In this document: positions 27,519-37,463 of the stretch, in pieces
Layout of the letters: each line of letters begins with the position of its first letter
Numbering within the stretch: the first letter of the stretch is position 1
Source: Chthoniobacter flavus
GTDB taxonomy: Bacteria > Verrucomicrobiota > Verrucomicrobiia > Chthoniobacterales > Terrimicrobiaceae
Assembly (NCBI GenBank): GCA_020718585.1
Contig: DYRS01000001.1
Coordinates: 1-40,357 of the forward strand
Direction: 5' to 3'
DNA length: 40,357 bases
Program-made: the position numbers and the translations under genes
Notes under the pieces: generated by a model
Databases searched by the model: none
The model's input: only the letters and a program-made list of their open reading frames with translations
What the model was told of the DNA's origin: nothing

Positions 27519-28248
27519 TGCCGGAAAGCATCGCCTGCTCCGCCGCCGCCGCATCCGCCGGGGTATCCACTCCCGGACCGCCGGACTTCGCCAGGACAAC
27601 CCGGATCTTCGCGCCGATCTCGAGCGCGCGGAGCTGCTCGAGCTTCTCGGATTTTTCGAGAGGCGACTGGCGGCGGGCGACGAGCTCGAGAAGGAATTTT
27701 CGGCGATACGCGTAGATTCCGATGTGGCGGAACCGCGGCGGGCGCGCATCCCCGTCGCGGTCGCACGGGATCGGGCAGCGGGAAAAATACAGCGCGCACC
27801 CGGCGAGGTCGGTGACGACCTTCACGCAGTTCGGGTTGTCGAGATCCTGAGGGTCAAGCGGGCATGCAGCGGTGGACATCGCCGCGAGCGGATTATCCTG
27901 AAGTGCCGCGATCACGCGCTCTGCAAGTCGGGGATCGAGGAACGGCTCGTCGCCCTGCACGTTCAGGATGATCCCCACGCCCGGCAGGTTTTTTGCGACC
28001 TCCGCGAGCCGGTCGGTGCCGCTCGGATGCTTCGCCGAGGTCAGCGCGACCTCCGCGCCAAACTCGAAGGCGGCCTCGAGAATCCGGGTGTCGTCGGTGG
28101 CGACGATCACTCGGTCCACCCCTCTCACCCGCAGGCATCGTTCCCACACATGCCGCACGAGCGGCTTGCCGGCGAGCGGGTAAAGCGGCTTGCCCGGAAA
28201 CCGGGTGGAGCCCCAACGTGCGGGGATGATGATGGCGATGCGGGACAT
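27451..28248 (-). CDS. kdsB: 3-deoxy-manno-octulosonate cytidylyltransferase
   Basis: IIIPARWGSTRFPGKPLYPLAGKPLVRHVWERC, NVQGDEPFL, HIGIYAYRRKFL. Confidence 0.96.
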   Translation of the reverse strand: MSRIAIIIPARWGSTRFPGKPLYPLAGKPLVRHVWERCLRVRGVDRVIVATDDTRILEAAFEFGAEVALTSAKHPSGTDRLAEVAKNLPGVGIILNVQGDEPFLDPRLAERVIAALQDNPLAAMSTAACPLDPQDLDNPNCVKVVTDLAGCALYFSRCPIPCDRDGDARPPRFRHIGIYAYRRKFLLELVARRQSPLEKSEKLEQLRALEIGAKIRVVLAKSGGPGVDTPADAAAAEQAMLSGTTSGASSCRAKTSRHRAPGNRA

Positions 28249-28318
28249 CCATTTATCTCACCACGGAGCAAGCGCGGACAACAGGCGAATTTCATGAAAA
28301 AGCGGCCCCCGCATCTCA

Positions 28319-29065
28319 TCACACCCAGGTGAATTCCTGGTCGCCCGCATTGGCGGGCAGCAGGCCGCATGAGAGAAGGAGGGTGCGGAATTTTTGAATC
28401 GCAATTTTTTCGGGGCCGCAAAGTGGGTGGCGGATCGCGAGGGTCAGGTAATCGAGGGCGGCTACTGGGTCGGGTTCGCCCGAGGCGATTTCTTCGCGGG
28501 CTGCAAGCCCTGCGCAGGCTGCCGCGCGGAGGATATCCGGGGTTTCCTTCGGGGCGCTTTCGCCCAGCACCCATGCGGCAAAGACGAATGGCAGGCAGGT
28601 CCAATCGGTCCATTCCCGCCCGAGGTCGAGGATGTGCCAGGCAGGATCCATGCCCTTCTGAAAATTGATCGCGGGATCCCCGATGATCAGGCGCGCGGCC
28701 AGCGGGTCGGGCGAGGAGTCCACAAGCTGGGGCGAGAGCCCGAAGCGCATCGCCAGAAGCACGCGAAGGAGGTTCTCCGAAGTGCGGGAGGCCGGGTCGA
28801 GGACGATTTCTGGCACGCGGTCGAGCGGTTGGCGGTGTGCAACGACGACGCTTCTCACCGGCCCGAGCGAGCAGATCCCGAAGCCGTCCGCCACGCGCGG
28901 CCGCCGCAAGCGGAGGATTTCATAGACCGGCAGGAGTGCTGCCTCGTAGCGACCGGCCGCGAATCGTGCGGCCAGCACGGCGGGTGTCGCCAGTTCCACC
29001 CTGAGCCCGCGAACGAGCGGACGGGCGTTGAGATAGGGCACGCAGCCGATGCGCGGAGCACTCAT
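28319..29065 (-). CDS. mqnA: Menaquinone biosynthesis protein MqnA (chorismate dehydratase)
   Basis: RIGCVPYLNARPLVRGL, SRTSENLLRVLLA, LIIGDPAINF, DLGREWTDWTCLPFVFAAWV; ATG at 29065 inside a longer ORF. Confidence 0.93.
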   Translation of the reverse strand: MSAPRIGCVPYLNARPLVRGLRVELATPAVLAARFAAGRYEAALLPVYEILRLRRPRVADGFGICSLGPVRSVVVAHRQPLDRVPEIVLDPASRTSENLLRVLLAMRFGLSPQLVDSSPDPLAARLIIGDPAINFQKGMDPAWHILDLGREWTDWTCLPFVFAAWVLGESAPKETPDILRAAACAGLAAREEIASGEPDPVAALDYLTLAIRHPLCGPEKIAIQKFRTLLLSCGLLPANAGDQEFTWV

Positions 29066-29090
29066 CGAAAATCCCGAAGGCATCCGGAAC

Positions 29091-30197
29091 TCATGTGCCG
29101 CCGCTGATCCGGCGGTAGAAGCTGTCGCGCCGGGTCGGCACGCGACCGGCCTCGCGGATCGCCTTTTCCAAGCTTGCCGACGTCTGCCCGACCGGGGTGC
29201 AGGCACCGGCCATATGAAAAATCTTTTCATCGGCGATCGTCCCGTGGAGGTCATCCACTCCGAACGCGAGCGAGATCTGTGCGAGCGGAAGTCCGAGGCT
29301 GACCCAGTAGCCGGTGATGTGGGGGATATTGTCGAGGAAGATCCTAGCGACAGCGAGGTTGCGGAGCTGCTCATGGGCGGTCGCGTGCGGGATCCCGCGC
29401 AGTGCCGGGCGCGCGCCGTCGGGCTCGAATGCAAACGGCACAAAGCCGGTGAACCCGCCGGTTTCGTCCTGGAGATCTCGAAGCCGCCGCAGGTGGTCCA
29501 CCCGATGCTCCGCAGATTCGACATGGCCGTAGAGCATCGTGCAGGTGCTGTGTTCGCCCAGCCGGTGCCATGTGCGGTGGACGTCCGCCCACTCCTCAGC
29601 CGTTTCCTTGCCACGGCAGATCCGGTCACGGATTTCCGGATCAAAAATTTCCGCGCCGCCGCCGGTGATCGCCCCGAGCCCGTGTTCGCGCAGGAGGGTG
29701 AGGGTTTCGCGGACGGGCAGCCGGAAGACCCGTTCGGCGAGATGGCGGATTTCGACCGCAGTGAACGCCTTGATGACAAGGGAGGGATCGAGCGCGCGCA
29801 GGGCGTCCAAGAGGTCGATATACCACTCACCGGGAAGCGAGGGGTGCAGCCCGCCCACCATGTGGATCTCTGTGATGCCCGACGCCAGCGAGTCGCGGAC
29901 CGACGCAACAATCTCCGGCACCCCCAGTTCGAACGCGTGCGCATCACGCTTTTTTGCGCCGAACGCGCAGAACTCGCACGAGAGGATGCAGATGTTCGAG
30001 TAGTTGATGTAGCGGTTGTGAATGTAGGTCGCCACGTTTCCGTTGATCCTCTCGCGGACGCCGTCGGCGATCATGCCGATCCCATTGAGATCTCGGCTGA
30101 GGTAAAGGGTGAGCGCGTCGGCTTCGGAAATCCTCGCTCCGTCGGACGCCTTCGCGGCGATCGGGCGAAGCTCGGGAGAAAGCATGCGAGGGTCCAT
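29091..30197 (-). CDS. mqnE: Aminofutalosine synthase, radical SAM
   Basis: NYSNICILSCEFCAFGAKK (CxxxCxxC), GGLHPSLPGEWY, ITGGGAEIFDPEIRDRI, EEWADVHRTWHRLGEHSTCTMLYGHVE. Confidence 0.93.
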   Translation of the reverse strand: MDPRMLSPELRPIAAKASDGARISEADALTLYLSRDLNGIGMIADGVRERINGNVATYIHNRYINYSNICILSCEFCAFGAKKRDAHAFELGVPEIVASVRDSLASGITEIHMVGGLHPSLPGEWYIDLLDALRALDPSLVIKAFTAVEIRHLAERVFRLPVRETLTLLREHGLGAITGGGAEIFDPEIRDRICRGKETAEEWADVHRTWHRLGEHSTCTMLYGHVESAEHRVDHLRRLRDLQDETGGFTGFVPFAFEPDGARPALRGIPHATAHEQLRNLAVARIFLDNIPHITGYWVSLGLPLAQISLAFGVDDLHGTIADEKIFHMAGACTPVGQTSASLEKAIREAGRVPTRRDSFYRRISGGT

Positions 30198-30366
30198 TTC
30201 TCCTCCATCAATCCCAGATTCCAACCCGCCAGTGCAAGCCTCAACCTCGATCATTGGTGGATGGTCGAAAATTCCCTCCAGACCAAAGAACCCTGGTTGG
30301 CTCGGGCAGCCAGCGCATGTCAGAGCTCCGGCACTTTCTTAGGCGAATGCCACTTTGTCGCCGCGC

Positions 30367-30505
30367 AGAAATAACATGATACAATCTGCTGGTTCCTTTT
30401 CCGCCATCCTGCGTTGCTCCTCAGTCACAGAGGCTTTGGCTATGCTCCTTCGTCGCGCCTTGGCTGGCGGAAAAATTCCGGCGCATCTTGTATCATGTTA
30501 TTTCT
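30367..30505. repeat. Nested palindromic element (MITE/REP-like candidate)
   Basis: Outer 18-bp perfect arms AGAAATAACATGATACAA (30367-30384)/TTGTATCATGTTATTTCT (30488-30505); inner 10-bp arms TTTTCCGCCA (30397-30406)/TGGCGGAAAA (30465-30474). Confidence 0.85.
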
Positions 30506-30528
30506 GCTAAGCTCCTTTGCGCGAAAAA

Positions 30529-31221
30529 TCAGCGCGTTGCCGAGGTCAGCACTGCTTCAGCGAGGACAAGATCCCTCGGGTAAGTGATCTTGAAGTTGAG
30601 GCCGGGGTGTGAGACGGGGTGCGGGAGAATTTCTGCGGCGATGAGCGCGGCGACCTCGTCGGTGAGGACCCGGCTGGCAGATTTTTCCGACACGATCGCG
30701 CGTCGGAGGTCGGCGAACCCGGCCGCCTGCGGGGTCTCCATCGCCCACAGCCGTGTGCGCGAAACGGTCTCTTCAAGGCGTCCGCCGGCATCGGCGCGGT
30801 GGATCGAATCGCTCACCGGGGTGGCGGCGGCGGCGGCACCCCATTGGGCGGCGGCGGAGACAACTGCGGAGATCAGGGCCGGGGTCGCCAGCGGGCGCGC
30901 GGCATCATGCACGGCAACGAGGTTCGGGGAAAACTCCTCGAGCGCGGCCAGGCCGTTGAGGACGGAATCCGAACGCTCGGGACCACCGGCAACGACCGCC
31001 CGGAATTTTTTGAACGGCGCGGCGACCGCCTGGAACTCGGAGATGCGGTCGACCGCGCACACGAGCGCGCACGGGCCGATCTCCGGGCAGTCTTGGAATG
31101 CGGCGAGCGACCAGGCGAGAACCGTGCGCCCGGCCAGCGGTGCCACGATCTTGTCAAATCCCATCCGGCGGCTGGAGCCGGCCGCGACAATCAGCCCGGA
31201 TGCTTGGGGAATTTTCATCAT
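30529..31221 (-). CDS. ispD: 2-C-methyl-D-erythritol 4-phosphate cytidylyltransferase
   Basis: GLIVAAGSSRRMGFDKIVAPLAGRTVLAWSL, VAVHDAARPLATPALI, ATPVSDSIHRA, TPQAAGFADL. Confidence 0.95.
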   Translation of the reverse strand: MMKIPQASGLIVAAGSSRRMGFDKIVAPLAGRTVLAWSLAAFQDCPEIGPCALVCAVDRISEFQAVAAPFKKFRAVVAGGPERSDSVLNGLAALEEFSPNLVAVHDAARPLATPALISAVVSAAAQWGAAAAATPVSDSIHRADAGGRLEETVSRTRLWAMETPQAAGFADLRRAIVSEKSASRVLTDEVAALIAAEILPHPVSHPGLNFKITYPRDLVLAEAVLTSATR

Positions 31222-33059
31222 CAGATTTTTCCGGGTGAAAATGCGACCTTTGGATACGTGCGGAGGTAGTCGGCGACCTCGGCTGCGAACGCCTCTCCGA
31301 ACTCCTCGAGCTTCTTTTCTCCGATCCCGCTGATCGCGCGGAGGGCGTCGGCGGAGGCCGGGTATTCGCGGGCCATCTGGCGGAGCGTGGTGTCGCCAAA
31401 GATGACGTAGGCGGGGACCCCGCGCTCGTCGGCGAGGCGTTTGCGGAGCTTGCGGAGGCGGTCGAAGAGCGTCTCGTCGCAGGCGATTTCTCCGGCGCGG
31501 GTCACCGGCGCGCGCTTCGTCTCCATCGGTTTGGTGAGCATGACGATCCGCCTAGTGCGCAGGGTTTCGAGCCCCTCGGCGGTCAGGGCGATCGTCGGGA
31601 ACTCGCCCTTCTCCTGCTCGAGCAGGCCCATGCGGAGGAGTTCGCGACCGACCGACGCCCACTCCGGACGTCCGAGCTCGCGTCCGACCCCATACGTGCT
31701 GAGCCGGTTGTGGTTCCACCTCCGGATTTTTTCGGTATCCGCCCCGGTGAGGATTTCGATGAGGTGGTTGAGCCCGACTCCGAACCTCCCGCCCTCGCGC
31801 ACGCGATACACGCAGGAGAGAAGCTTCTGGACATGGGTTGTCGCGTTGTAGGACTCGCGGGGCACCAGGCAGTTGTCGCAGGCGTCGCACGTCGGCGCCG
31901 GGTAATCCTCGCCGAAATAGGCAAGCAGCTCGCGGCGTCGGCAGGCCGGGCATTCCGCGTAGTGCATCATCTGGCGGAGCTGGCGGCGCGCGATCTCCTG
32001 CTCCTTCGCGCTGCGCATCTCCTCGATAAAATGCGTCTGCTTTGCGGCGTCGCCCGCGCTGAAGAGGAGAAGGCAGTCGCCCGGCAGCCCGTCGCGCCCG
32101 GCCCGCCCGGTCTCCTGGTAGTAGCCCTCGATATTTTTCGGGAGGTCGTGGTGGATCACCCAGCGGACGTTCGGCTTGTTGATCCCCATGCCGAACGCGA
32201 TCGTCGCGCAGATGATCCGCACCTCGTCGCGGAGGAAGAGGTCCTGGTGCGACGCCCGCTCGCCGGCCGTGAGCCCGGCGTGATACGGCTTCGCCGGAAA
32301 CCCCCGGCTGCTGAGTGCCTCGGCGAGCCGGTCGGCCGTCGCGCGCGTCGCGCAATAGACGATCCCGCTGTCGGCCGGACGCTTCCGCACAAACTCGGCG
32401 ATCTGCTTCGACCCCTGGTCCTTCGGGATCACGCGATACGAGAGGTTCGGGCGGTTGAAGCTCGCGACGAAGACCGCCGGGTTGTCGAGGTGGAGGTGGC
32501 GGACGATGTCCTCGCGCACGCGCTCGGTCGCGGTCGCCGTGAGAGCGGTGAACGGCACGCCCGGCAGGAGCGCGCGCAGGCGAGAGAGCTGGCGGTATTC
32601 CGGACGGAAGTCGTGCCCCCACTCGGAGATGCAGTGCGCCTCGTCAATCGCGACCGCCGAGACGTTCCACGCGCGGAGGTTTTCCTGCCAGTTGTCGAGC
32701 ATCAGCCGCTCGGGCGCGGCGTAGAGCAGGCGGTAGCTTCCCTCGTGCAGCCCGCGCATCCGGGCTTTCGCCTCCGAGGCCTTCAGCGAGGAATTCAAAA
32801 AAGTGGCCGCCACGCCCGCCGCCTCGAGCTGGTCCACCTGGTCCTTCATCAGCGCGATGAGCGGGGACACGACGACCGTGAGCCCGTCGCGCACGAGTGC
32901 CGGGAGCTGGAAGCAGAGCGACTTCCCGCCGCCGGTCGGGAGCAGCGCAAATGTGTCCCGCCCGGCCAGCGACGTCTCAATGATCTCGCGCTGGAGCGGC
33001 CGGAACTCGCCGTAGCCGAACGTCTTCTTCAGAGCCTTGAGCAGCGGGTCGGATTTCAT
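31221..33059 (-). CDS. recQ: ATP-dependent DNA helicase RecQ
   Basis: FRPLQREIIETSLAGRDTFALLPTGGGKSLCFQLPAL, DEAHCISEWGHDFRPEY, QETGRAGRDG, Zn-binding CPACRRRELLAYFGEDYPAPTCDACDNC, HRDC domain. Confidence 0.97.
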   Translation of the reverse strand: MKSDPLLKALKKTFGYGEFRPLQREIIETSLAGRDTFALLPTGGGKSLCFQLPALVRDGLTVVVSPLIALMKDQVDQLEAAGVAATFLNSSLKASEAKARMRGLHEGSYRLLYAAPERLMLDNWQENLRAWNVSAVAIDEAHCISEWGHDFRPEYRQLSRLRALLPGVPFTALTATATERVREDIVRHLHLDNPAVFVASFNRPNLSYRVIPKDQGSKQIAEFVRKRPADSGIVYCATRATADRLAEALSSRGFPAKPYHAGLTAGERASHQDLFLRDEVRIICATIAFGMGINKPNVRWVIHHDLPKNIEGYYQETGRAGRDGLPGDCLLLFSAGDAAKQTHFIEEMRSAKEQEIARRQLRQMMHYAECPACRRRELLAYFGEDYPAPTCDACDNCLVPRESYNATTHVQKLLSCVYRVREGGRFGVGLNHLIEILTGADTEKIRRWNHNRLSTYGVGRELGRPEWASVGRELLRMGLLEQEKGEFPTIALTAEGLETLRTRRIVMLTKPMETKRAPVTRAGEIACDETLFDRLRKLRKRLADERGVPAYVIFGDTTLRQMAREYPASADALRAISGIGEKKLEEFGEAFAAEVADYLRTYPKVAFSPGKI

Positions 33060-33091
33060 GGCGCAGGGTATATCACGAAAGCCTGCGCCCG

Positions 33092-35827
33092 TCACTCCGG
33101 CCGCACCGCCGCGCGCTGGAGGAGCCGCTGGAGCCGCTTGATGGCTGCCGGATCGGAGATTTTCTGCCCGTCCTTGCTGTGGATGTAAAACGAGTCCATC
33201 GCGACGTCCATCTCGGTCGTGATCCGCGAGAGCTCGATGATCAGCCCGGCCGCGCCCATCGCCCGCAGGAGGTCGTAGAGGAGCCCGAGCCGGTCGGGGG
33301 TCTGGATGTCCACCAGCGTGTAAATCGGGTGCGACGAGTTGTCCACGGTGATCCGGGTGGGCAGATCGAACTCCTGCGAGATCGCGTAGCGCTTCAGCCG
33401 GGCGTCCTTGTTGATCAGTGGGGTGAAGTCAAATTCCTCGACGGCCAGCGACTCGGCGAGCCTCGCCTCGACGCGCGCGATGTCCTTCGGATTTTCCACC
33501 GGCTCATGGCGGGTGCTGCCGACGCGGAAGATGTCGAGCGCGAGGTTGTCGCCGCGGGTGAAGATGTCGGCGCTGAGGATGTTGATCTGGGCGGAGAGGA
33601 ACGCTCCGGCGATCCGCTCAAGCAGGCGCGGACGGTCCCACCCGCAGACCCAGACCTCGCTGTGACCTTGGTCGGGCCGTGGCACCCATCGGAAGACCGG
33701 CACCCACGCGCTCGTGTCGTCCCTCCCCTGGTTCTCAAAAAACGCGCGGAACAGCCGGAGGTGCGCGGCGATGTCGTCCGGCCCGAACATCTGAAAATAC
33801 CGCTCGGGAAGAAACTGGAAGTGGGCCTCGACCTCGTCGGCAAACTCGCGGCCGAGCTTGCGGAGGACGTTCTGGTGCTGCTCCTCGCGGTTTTTTCGGA
33901 GCTCCTCGGCGGCGACCGGACCGCCATCGAGGAATTGCCCGGTCCGGCGGTAAAGCGTCCACACCAGCCCCTCCTTCCAGTCCGACCAGTTCTGGTCGCT
34001 GGTGCCCATGCCATCGGCGAGGGTGACGAGCATGAGCGCGTCGAGGTTGAGCCGGTTGCCGACGACGCGGGAGAATTCCTCGATCGTCGCCTGGTCCTCG
34101 AGGTTCCGGGTCTGCGCCATTTTCGAGAGGACGTAGTGCGAGTTGACGAGCGTGATGAGCATCCGGCGGCGCTCGGGCGAGAGCTGGAGCCTGCGGGTGA
34201 CCTTGTGGGCGAGCAGCGTGCCCGCCTCCTCGTGGTTGCGCTCGTTTGCGGCCTTGCCGGTGTCGTGGAGAAGGAGGGCGAGGTAGAGGATCGCAGGATC
34301 CTCGACCTTTTGAAAAATCTGGCGGTATCCGCGCAGCCGGTCGGACTCCGCAAAGAGCGTCGAATCGAGCTTTTCGATGCACACAAGCGTGTGCTCATCG
34401 GCCGTGTAGCGGTGGTAGAATTCGTGCTGGACCAGGCAGTCGAGCTCCCCGAACTCCGGCAGGTATTTTCCAAGAAACCCGAGGTTGTGCATGAGCCTCA
34501 GCACCCGACCGACCTCGCCCTTCCGGGCAAGGATCGCGAAAAACGTCTCGCGGGCGGAGCGCGCGTATTGGAACGTCCGGTCCACCAGCGGCAGCCTGCG
34601 CCGGACCAGATCGCTCAGCTCAGGGTGGAAGTCGAGTTGGCGGACCTGCGCGTGATGAAACGCCCGCAGCATCCGATACGGGTCGTCTTTGAAAATCTCC
34701 CGCGATTCCGGCTCGAGCTTCCCCTGCCGCGCAATGAAGCCGTCGAATTTTTCCACCTTCGGACGCCGACGAAGCATCGCGAGCAGCCCGGTCGGCTTCT
34801 TCTCCGGAACCGCATGCATCCGCTCCAAGCCGGACTCGCTGACAAGGTGGATGTTCCGAGTGTGGCTGTAAAAGTCCCGCATGAACGCCTCGACTTTGCG
34901 GAGGATGTTTTTCTGCCCGTAGCCAAACGCGACCGCGACTCGGCCCTGGAGCTGGAGCGTGAGGTTGTCCGCCGCCCGGTCGTTCAGGTAGTGCATCTGG
35001 GTGCGCGTGCGCAGAAGGAAGTCGTAGCCCCGATCAAGCAGCCGACGCTCGGAGTCGCGCAAAATCTTCGCCTCAACAAGCTTCGCGGTCGTCATCATCC
35101 CGAGCCGGAAGTGCGCGATCCAGAGGAGGCTCTGGTAATCGCGCAGCCCGCCGATCCCGTTTTTCACGTTCGGCTCCTGCAGGAAAACCGTCGAGCCGTG
35201 CTTGACCCTCAGCTCGGCTTGGTTGGCGAGCCGCCAGCGGACGTATTCGTCCTCGCGCCCGCGCACGCACTCGTCCTGAAACCGCTCCTTGAACCGGTGA
35301 AAAATCTCGCGCTCGCCGGCAAGGAACCGGGACTCAAGCATCGAGGTCTTCGTGATCATGTCCTCGTTCGCCTTCGCGACCGCCTCGGAGATCGTGCGCG
35401 TCGCATGCCCGACCTTGAACCCCAGATCCCAAAGCGCGACCAGCGTCCGCCGGATGATTTCCTCGACCTCCTTGTCCTGCTTCGCACAATCCTGCAGAAA
35501 AAAGATGTCCACATCGCTGAACGGGGTGAGCTCGCGCCTCCCATACCCGCCGAACGCCGCGATGCAGAGCCGACCGTCGAGCCCCTTAGGCAACACCGAG
35601 GCCACCACCCCGCCGAACAGCTCGCGGAACAGGATGTCCACCAGCTCGGACCGCTGGCGCGCGACCTCGCGTCCGCCCCCGCCCGCGTTGTGCCACATTT
35701 TCAGCCGCTGCTCCTCGACCTTGCGAAACCCCTTGAAAATCGTGATCGGATCGTCGGACTTCCGGCGCGAGTGCTCGGACAGTTCCTCTGCGGCTTTTTC
35801 CAGCTTGCGTTCGCCCGGTGAGATCAT
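33092..35827 (-). CDS. glnD: [Protein-PII] uridylyltransferase / UTase-UR
   Basis: Nucleotidyltransferase AAFGGYGRRELTPFSDVDIFFL, HD-domain LLLHDTGKAANERNHEEAG, two C-terminal ACT domains. Confidence 0.95.
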   Translation of the reverse strand: MISPGERKLEKAAEELSEHSRRKSDDPITIFKGFRKVEEQRLKMWHNAGGGGREVARQRSELVDILFRELFGGVVASVLPKGLDGRLCIAAFGGYGRRELTPFSDVDIFFLQDCAKQDKEVEEIIRRTLVALWDLGFKVGHATRTISEAVAKANEDMITKTSMLESRFLAGEREIFHRFKERFQDECVRGREDEYVRWRLANQAELRVKHGSTVFLQEPNVKNGIGGLRDYQSLLWIAHFRLGMMTTAKLVEAKILRDSERRLLDRGYDFLLRTRTQMHYLNDRAADNLTLQLQGRVAVAFGYGQKNILRKVEAFMRDFYSHTRNIHLVSESGLERMHAVPEKKPTGLLAMLRRRPKVEKFDGFIARQGKLEPESREIFKDDPYRMLRAFHHAQVRQLDFHPELSDLVRRRLPLVDRTFQYARSARETFFAILARKGEVGRVLRLMHNLGFLGKYLPEFGELDCLVQHEFYHRYTADEHTLVCIEKLDSTLFAESDRLRGYRQIFQKVEDPAILYLALLLHDTGKAANERNHEEAGTLLAHKVTRRLQLSPERRRMLITLVNSHYVLSKMAQTRNLEDQATIEEFSRVVGNRLNLDALMLVTLADGMGTSDQNWSDWKEGLVWTLYRRTGQFLDGGPVAAEELRKNREEQHQNVLRKLGREFADEVEAHFQFLPERYFQMFGPDDIAAHLRLFRAFFENQGRDDTSAWVPVFRWVPRPDQGHSEVWVCGWDRPRLLERIAGAFLSAQINILSADIFTRGDNLALDIFRVGSTRHEPVENPKDIARVEARLAESLAVEEFDFTPLINKDARLKRYAISQEFDLPTRITVDNSSHPIYTLVDIQTPDRLGLLYDLLRAMGAAGLIIELSRITTEMDVAMDSFYIHSKDGQKISDPAAIKRLQRLLQRAAVRPE

Positions 35828-36004
35828 TTGTTCGCTCGGATATTGTGGGTTGCCTTCGACCGGACTCAGCCCAAACGGTCGCCACACGGCGACGATTCTT
35901 ACACCGGGCCGGGGATGCCGTCAAACAGGACCCTGGAAAAATACGAGACGCCGGCTCGGTCACCCCTGCCCGTGTTCCACCGCGAGGATGTCGAGGAATC
36001 CAAA

Positions 36005-36023
36005 GACTCAGAGATCCTGAGTC
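36005..36023 (-). terminator. Possible terminator hairpin after aldolase gene
   Basis: GACTCAG-N5-CTGAGTC just past the stop at 36030 on the minus strand; only a short T stretch follows. Confidence 0.4.
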
Positions 36024-36029
36024 GTCGCC

Positions 36030-37106
36030 CTACGCGATCGTAACTTCCGGGGAAAGATAGACGTCCTGGATCGCGTGGATGAGTGCGGCCCCTTCGTGCA
36101 TCGGGCGCTGGAATGCCTTGCGTCCGCAGATGAGCCCGGTGCCGCCGGCGCGCTTGTTGACGACGGCGGTGAATACCGCGTCCTCGAGGTCGCGCTTGCC
36201 CGACGCCCCGCCGCTGTTGATGAGGCCGGCGCGGCCGAGGTAGCAGTTCGCGACCTGGTAGCGGCAGAGGTCGATCGGGTGGTCGGACGTGAGTTCGGAA
36301 TAGATCCGCTCGTCGAGCTTGCCGTAGCTTGAGGATCCGGTGTTGAGTGCCTTGAAGCCGCCGTTGTTTTCCGGGAGCTTCTGCTTGATGATGTCGGCCT
36401 GGATCGTGCAGCCGAGGTGGTTCGCCTGCCCGGTGAGGTCGGCCGAGACGTGGTAATCCTTGTCGCCTTTGATGTTGAACGCAGAGTTGCGGAGGTAGCA
36501 CCAGAGGACGGTTGCCATGCCGAGCTCATGGGCGAGAGCAAACGCCTCGGCGACCTCGACGATCTCGCGCGAGGCGTCGTCCGACCCAAAATAAATCGTC
36601 GCCCCGACCGCTGCCGCACCCATGTCGTAGGCGGTGCGGATTTTTCCGAACATGATCTCACGCGCGTTGTTCGGGTAGGTGAGGAGCTCGTTGTGGTTGA
36701 ACTTCACGAGGAACGGGATCTTGTGCGCGTATTTCCGCGAGACCGCACCCAGGACGCCGAACGTCGAGGCGACGGCATTGCACCCGCCCTCGATCGCCAG
36801 CTTCACGATGTTTTCCGGATCAAAATAAAGCGGGTTCTTCGCGAAGCTCGCACCCGCCGAATGCTCGATCCCCTGGTCCACCGGCAGGATCGAAAGATAC
36901 CCGGTCCCCGCAAGCCGGCCGGAGCGATACATCCAGTTCAGGTTGTTGAGCACCCGCTGATTTCTGTCGGTCGCCGCAAAAACGCGGTCCACAAAATCCG
37001 GTCCGGGCAGGTGAAGCAGATCTTTGGGGACGGTCGTGCATGTGTGGCCGAGAAGGTATTCCGCGTGATCGCCGAGGCAGGATGGGATATTCATGGATGG
37101 GTTCAT
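36030..37106 (-). CDS. fbaB: Class I fructose-bisphosphate aldolase (FbaB/DhnA type)
   Basis: [57 protein letters not shown] at 37106 or 37094. Confidence 0.9.
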   Translation of the reverse strand: MNPSMNIPSCLGDHAEYLLGHTCTTVPKDLLHLPGPDFVDRVFAATDRNQRVLNNLNWMYRSGRLAGTGYLSILPVDQGIEHSAGASFAKNPLYFDPENIVKLAIEGGCNAVASTFGVLGAVSRKYAHKIPFLVKFNHNELLTYPNNAREIMFGKIRTAYDMGAAAVGATIYFGSDDASREIVEVAEAFALAHELGMATVLWCYLRNSAFNIKGDKDYHVSADLTGQANHLGCTIQADIIKQKLPENNGGFKALNTGSSSYGKLDERIYSELTSDHPIDLCRYQVANCYLGRAGLINSGGASGKRDLEDAVFTAVVNKRAGGTGLICGRKAFQRPMHEGAALIHAIQDVYLSPEVTIA

Positions 37107-37463
37107 ATTGGAAGGAAGACTAATCCCCGATGCAGGATGCTGTCCATCCCCCCCTTTTTCGACAAAACGTTGTGATGTAGGGCTGATTTTTTCTAAATTT
37201 TCCATACGGAAGGGGCCTTGGAGGTGACGAGGTCGAATGCGCGCCTGTGATTTTTGGCATTGAGGTGCTCCAAGAAGTCGCAGGTTGAGGTGCGTTTGTT
37301 GTCTGAACTCCGATGCTGACTTTTCTGTTTTCCCATGCGTTTTACTTCAGCGCTTGGCAAAATCTTTGTTCAATCTTTTTGCCTTACTCTCCACTTATCA
37401 GCACTTAATAAGATTTTTTGATCGCCACGGCGCGGGGATGGGTGCAGCGATGTGGGGATGGCC

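Noticed and set aside
29049-30374. 441-aa plus-strand ORF opposite mqnE
   Set aside because: Antisense shadow of a radical SAM gene with a correct CxxxCxxC motif
31710-33188. 492-aa plus-strand ORF opposite recQ
   Set aside because: Antisense shadow ORF; recQ motifs are clear on the minus strand
33179-35821. 880-aa plus-strand ORF opposite glnD
   Set aside because: Antisense shadow of the strongly supported glnD; composition is dominated by R/P/E/V/L as expected from high-GC antisense frames, with no domain motifs
35911-36051. Possible small protein MPSNRTLEKYETPARSPLPVFHREDVEESKDSEILSRR...
   Set aside because: Overlaps the aldolase 3' end and its likely terminator hairpin; no visible homology or ribosome-binding site
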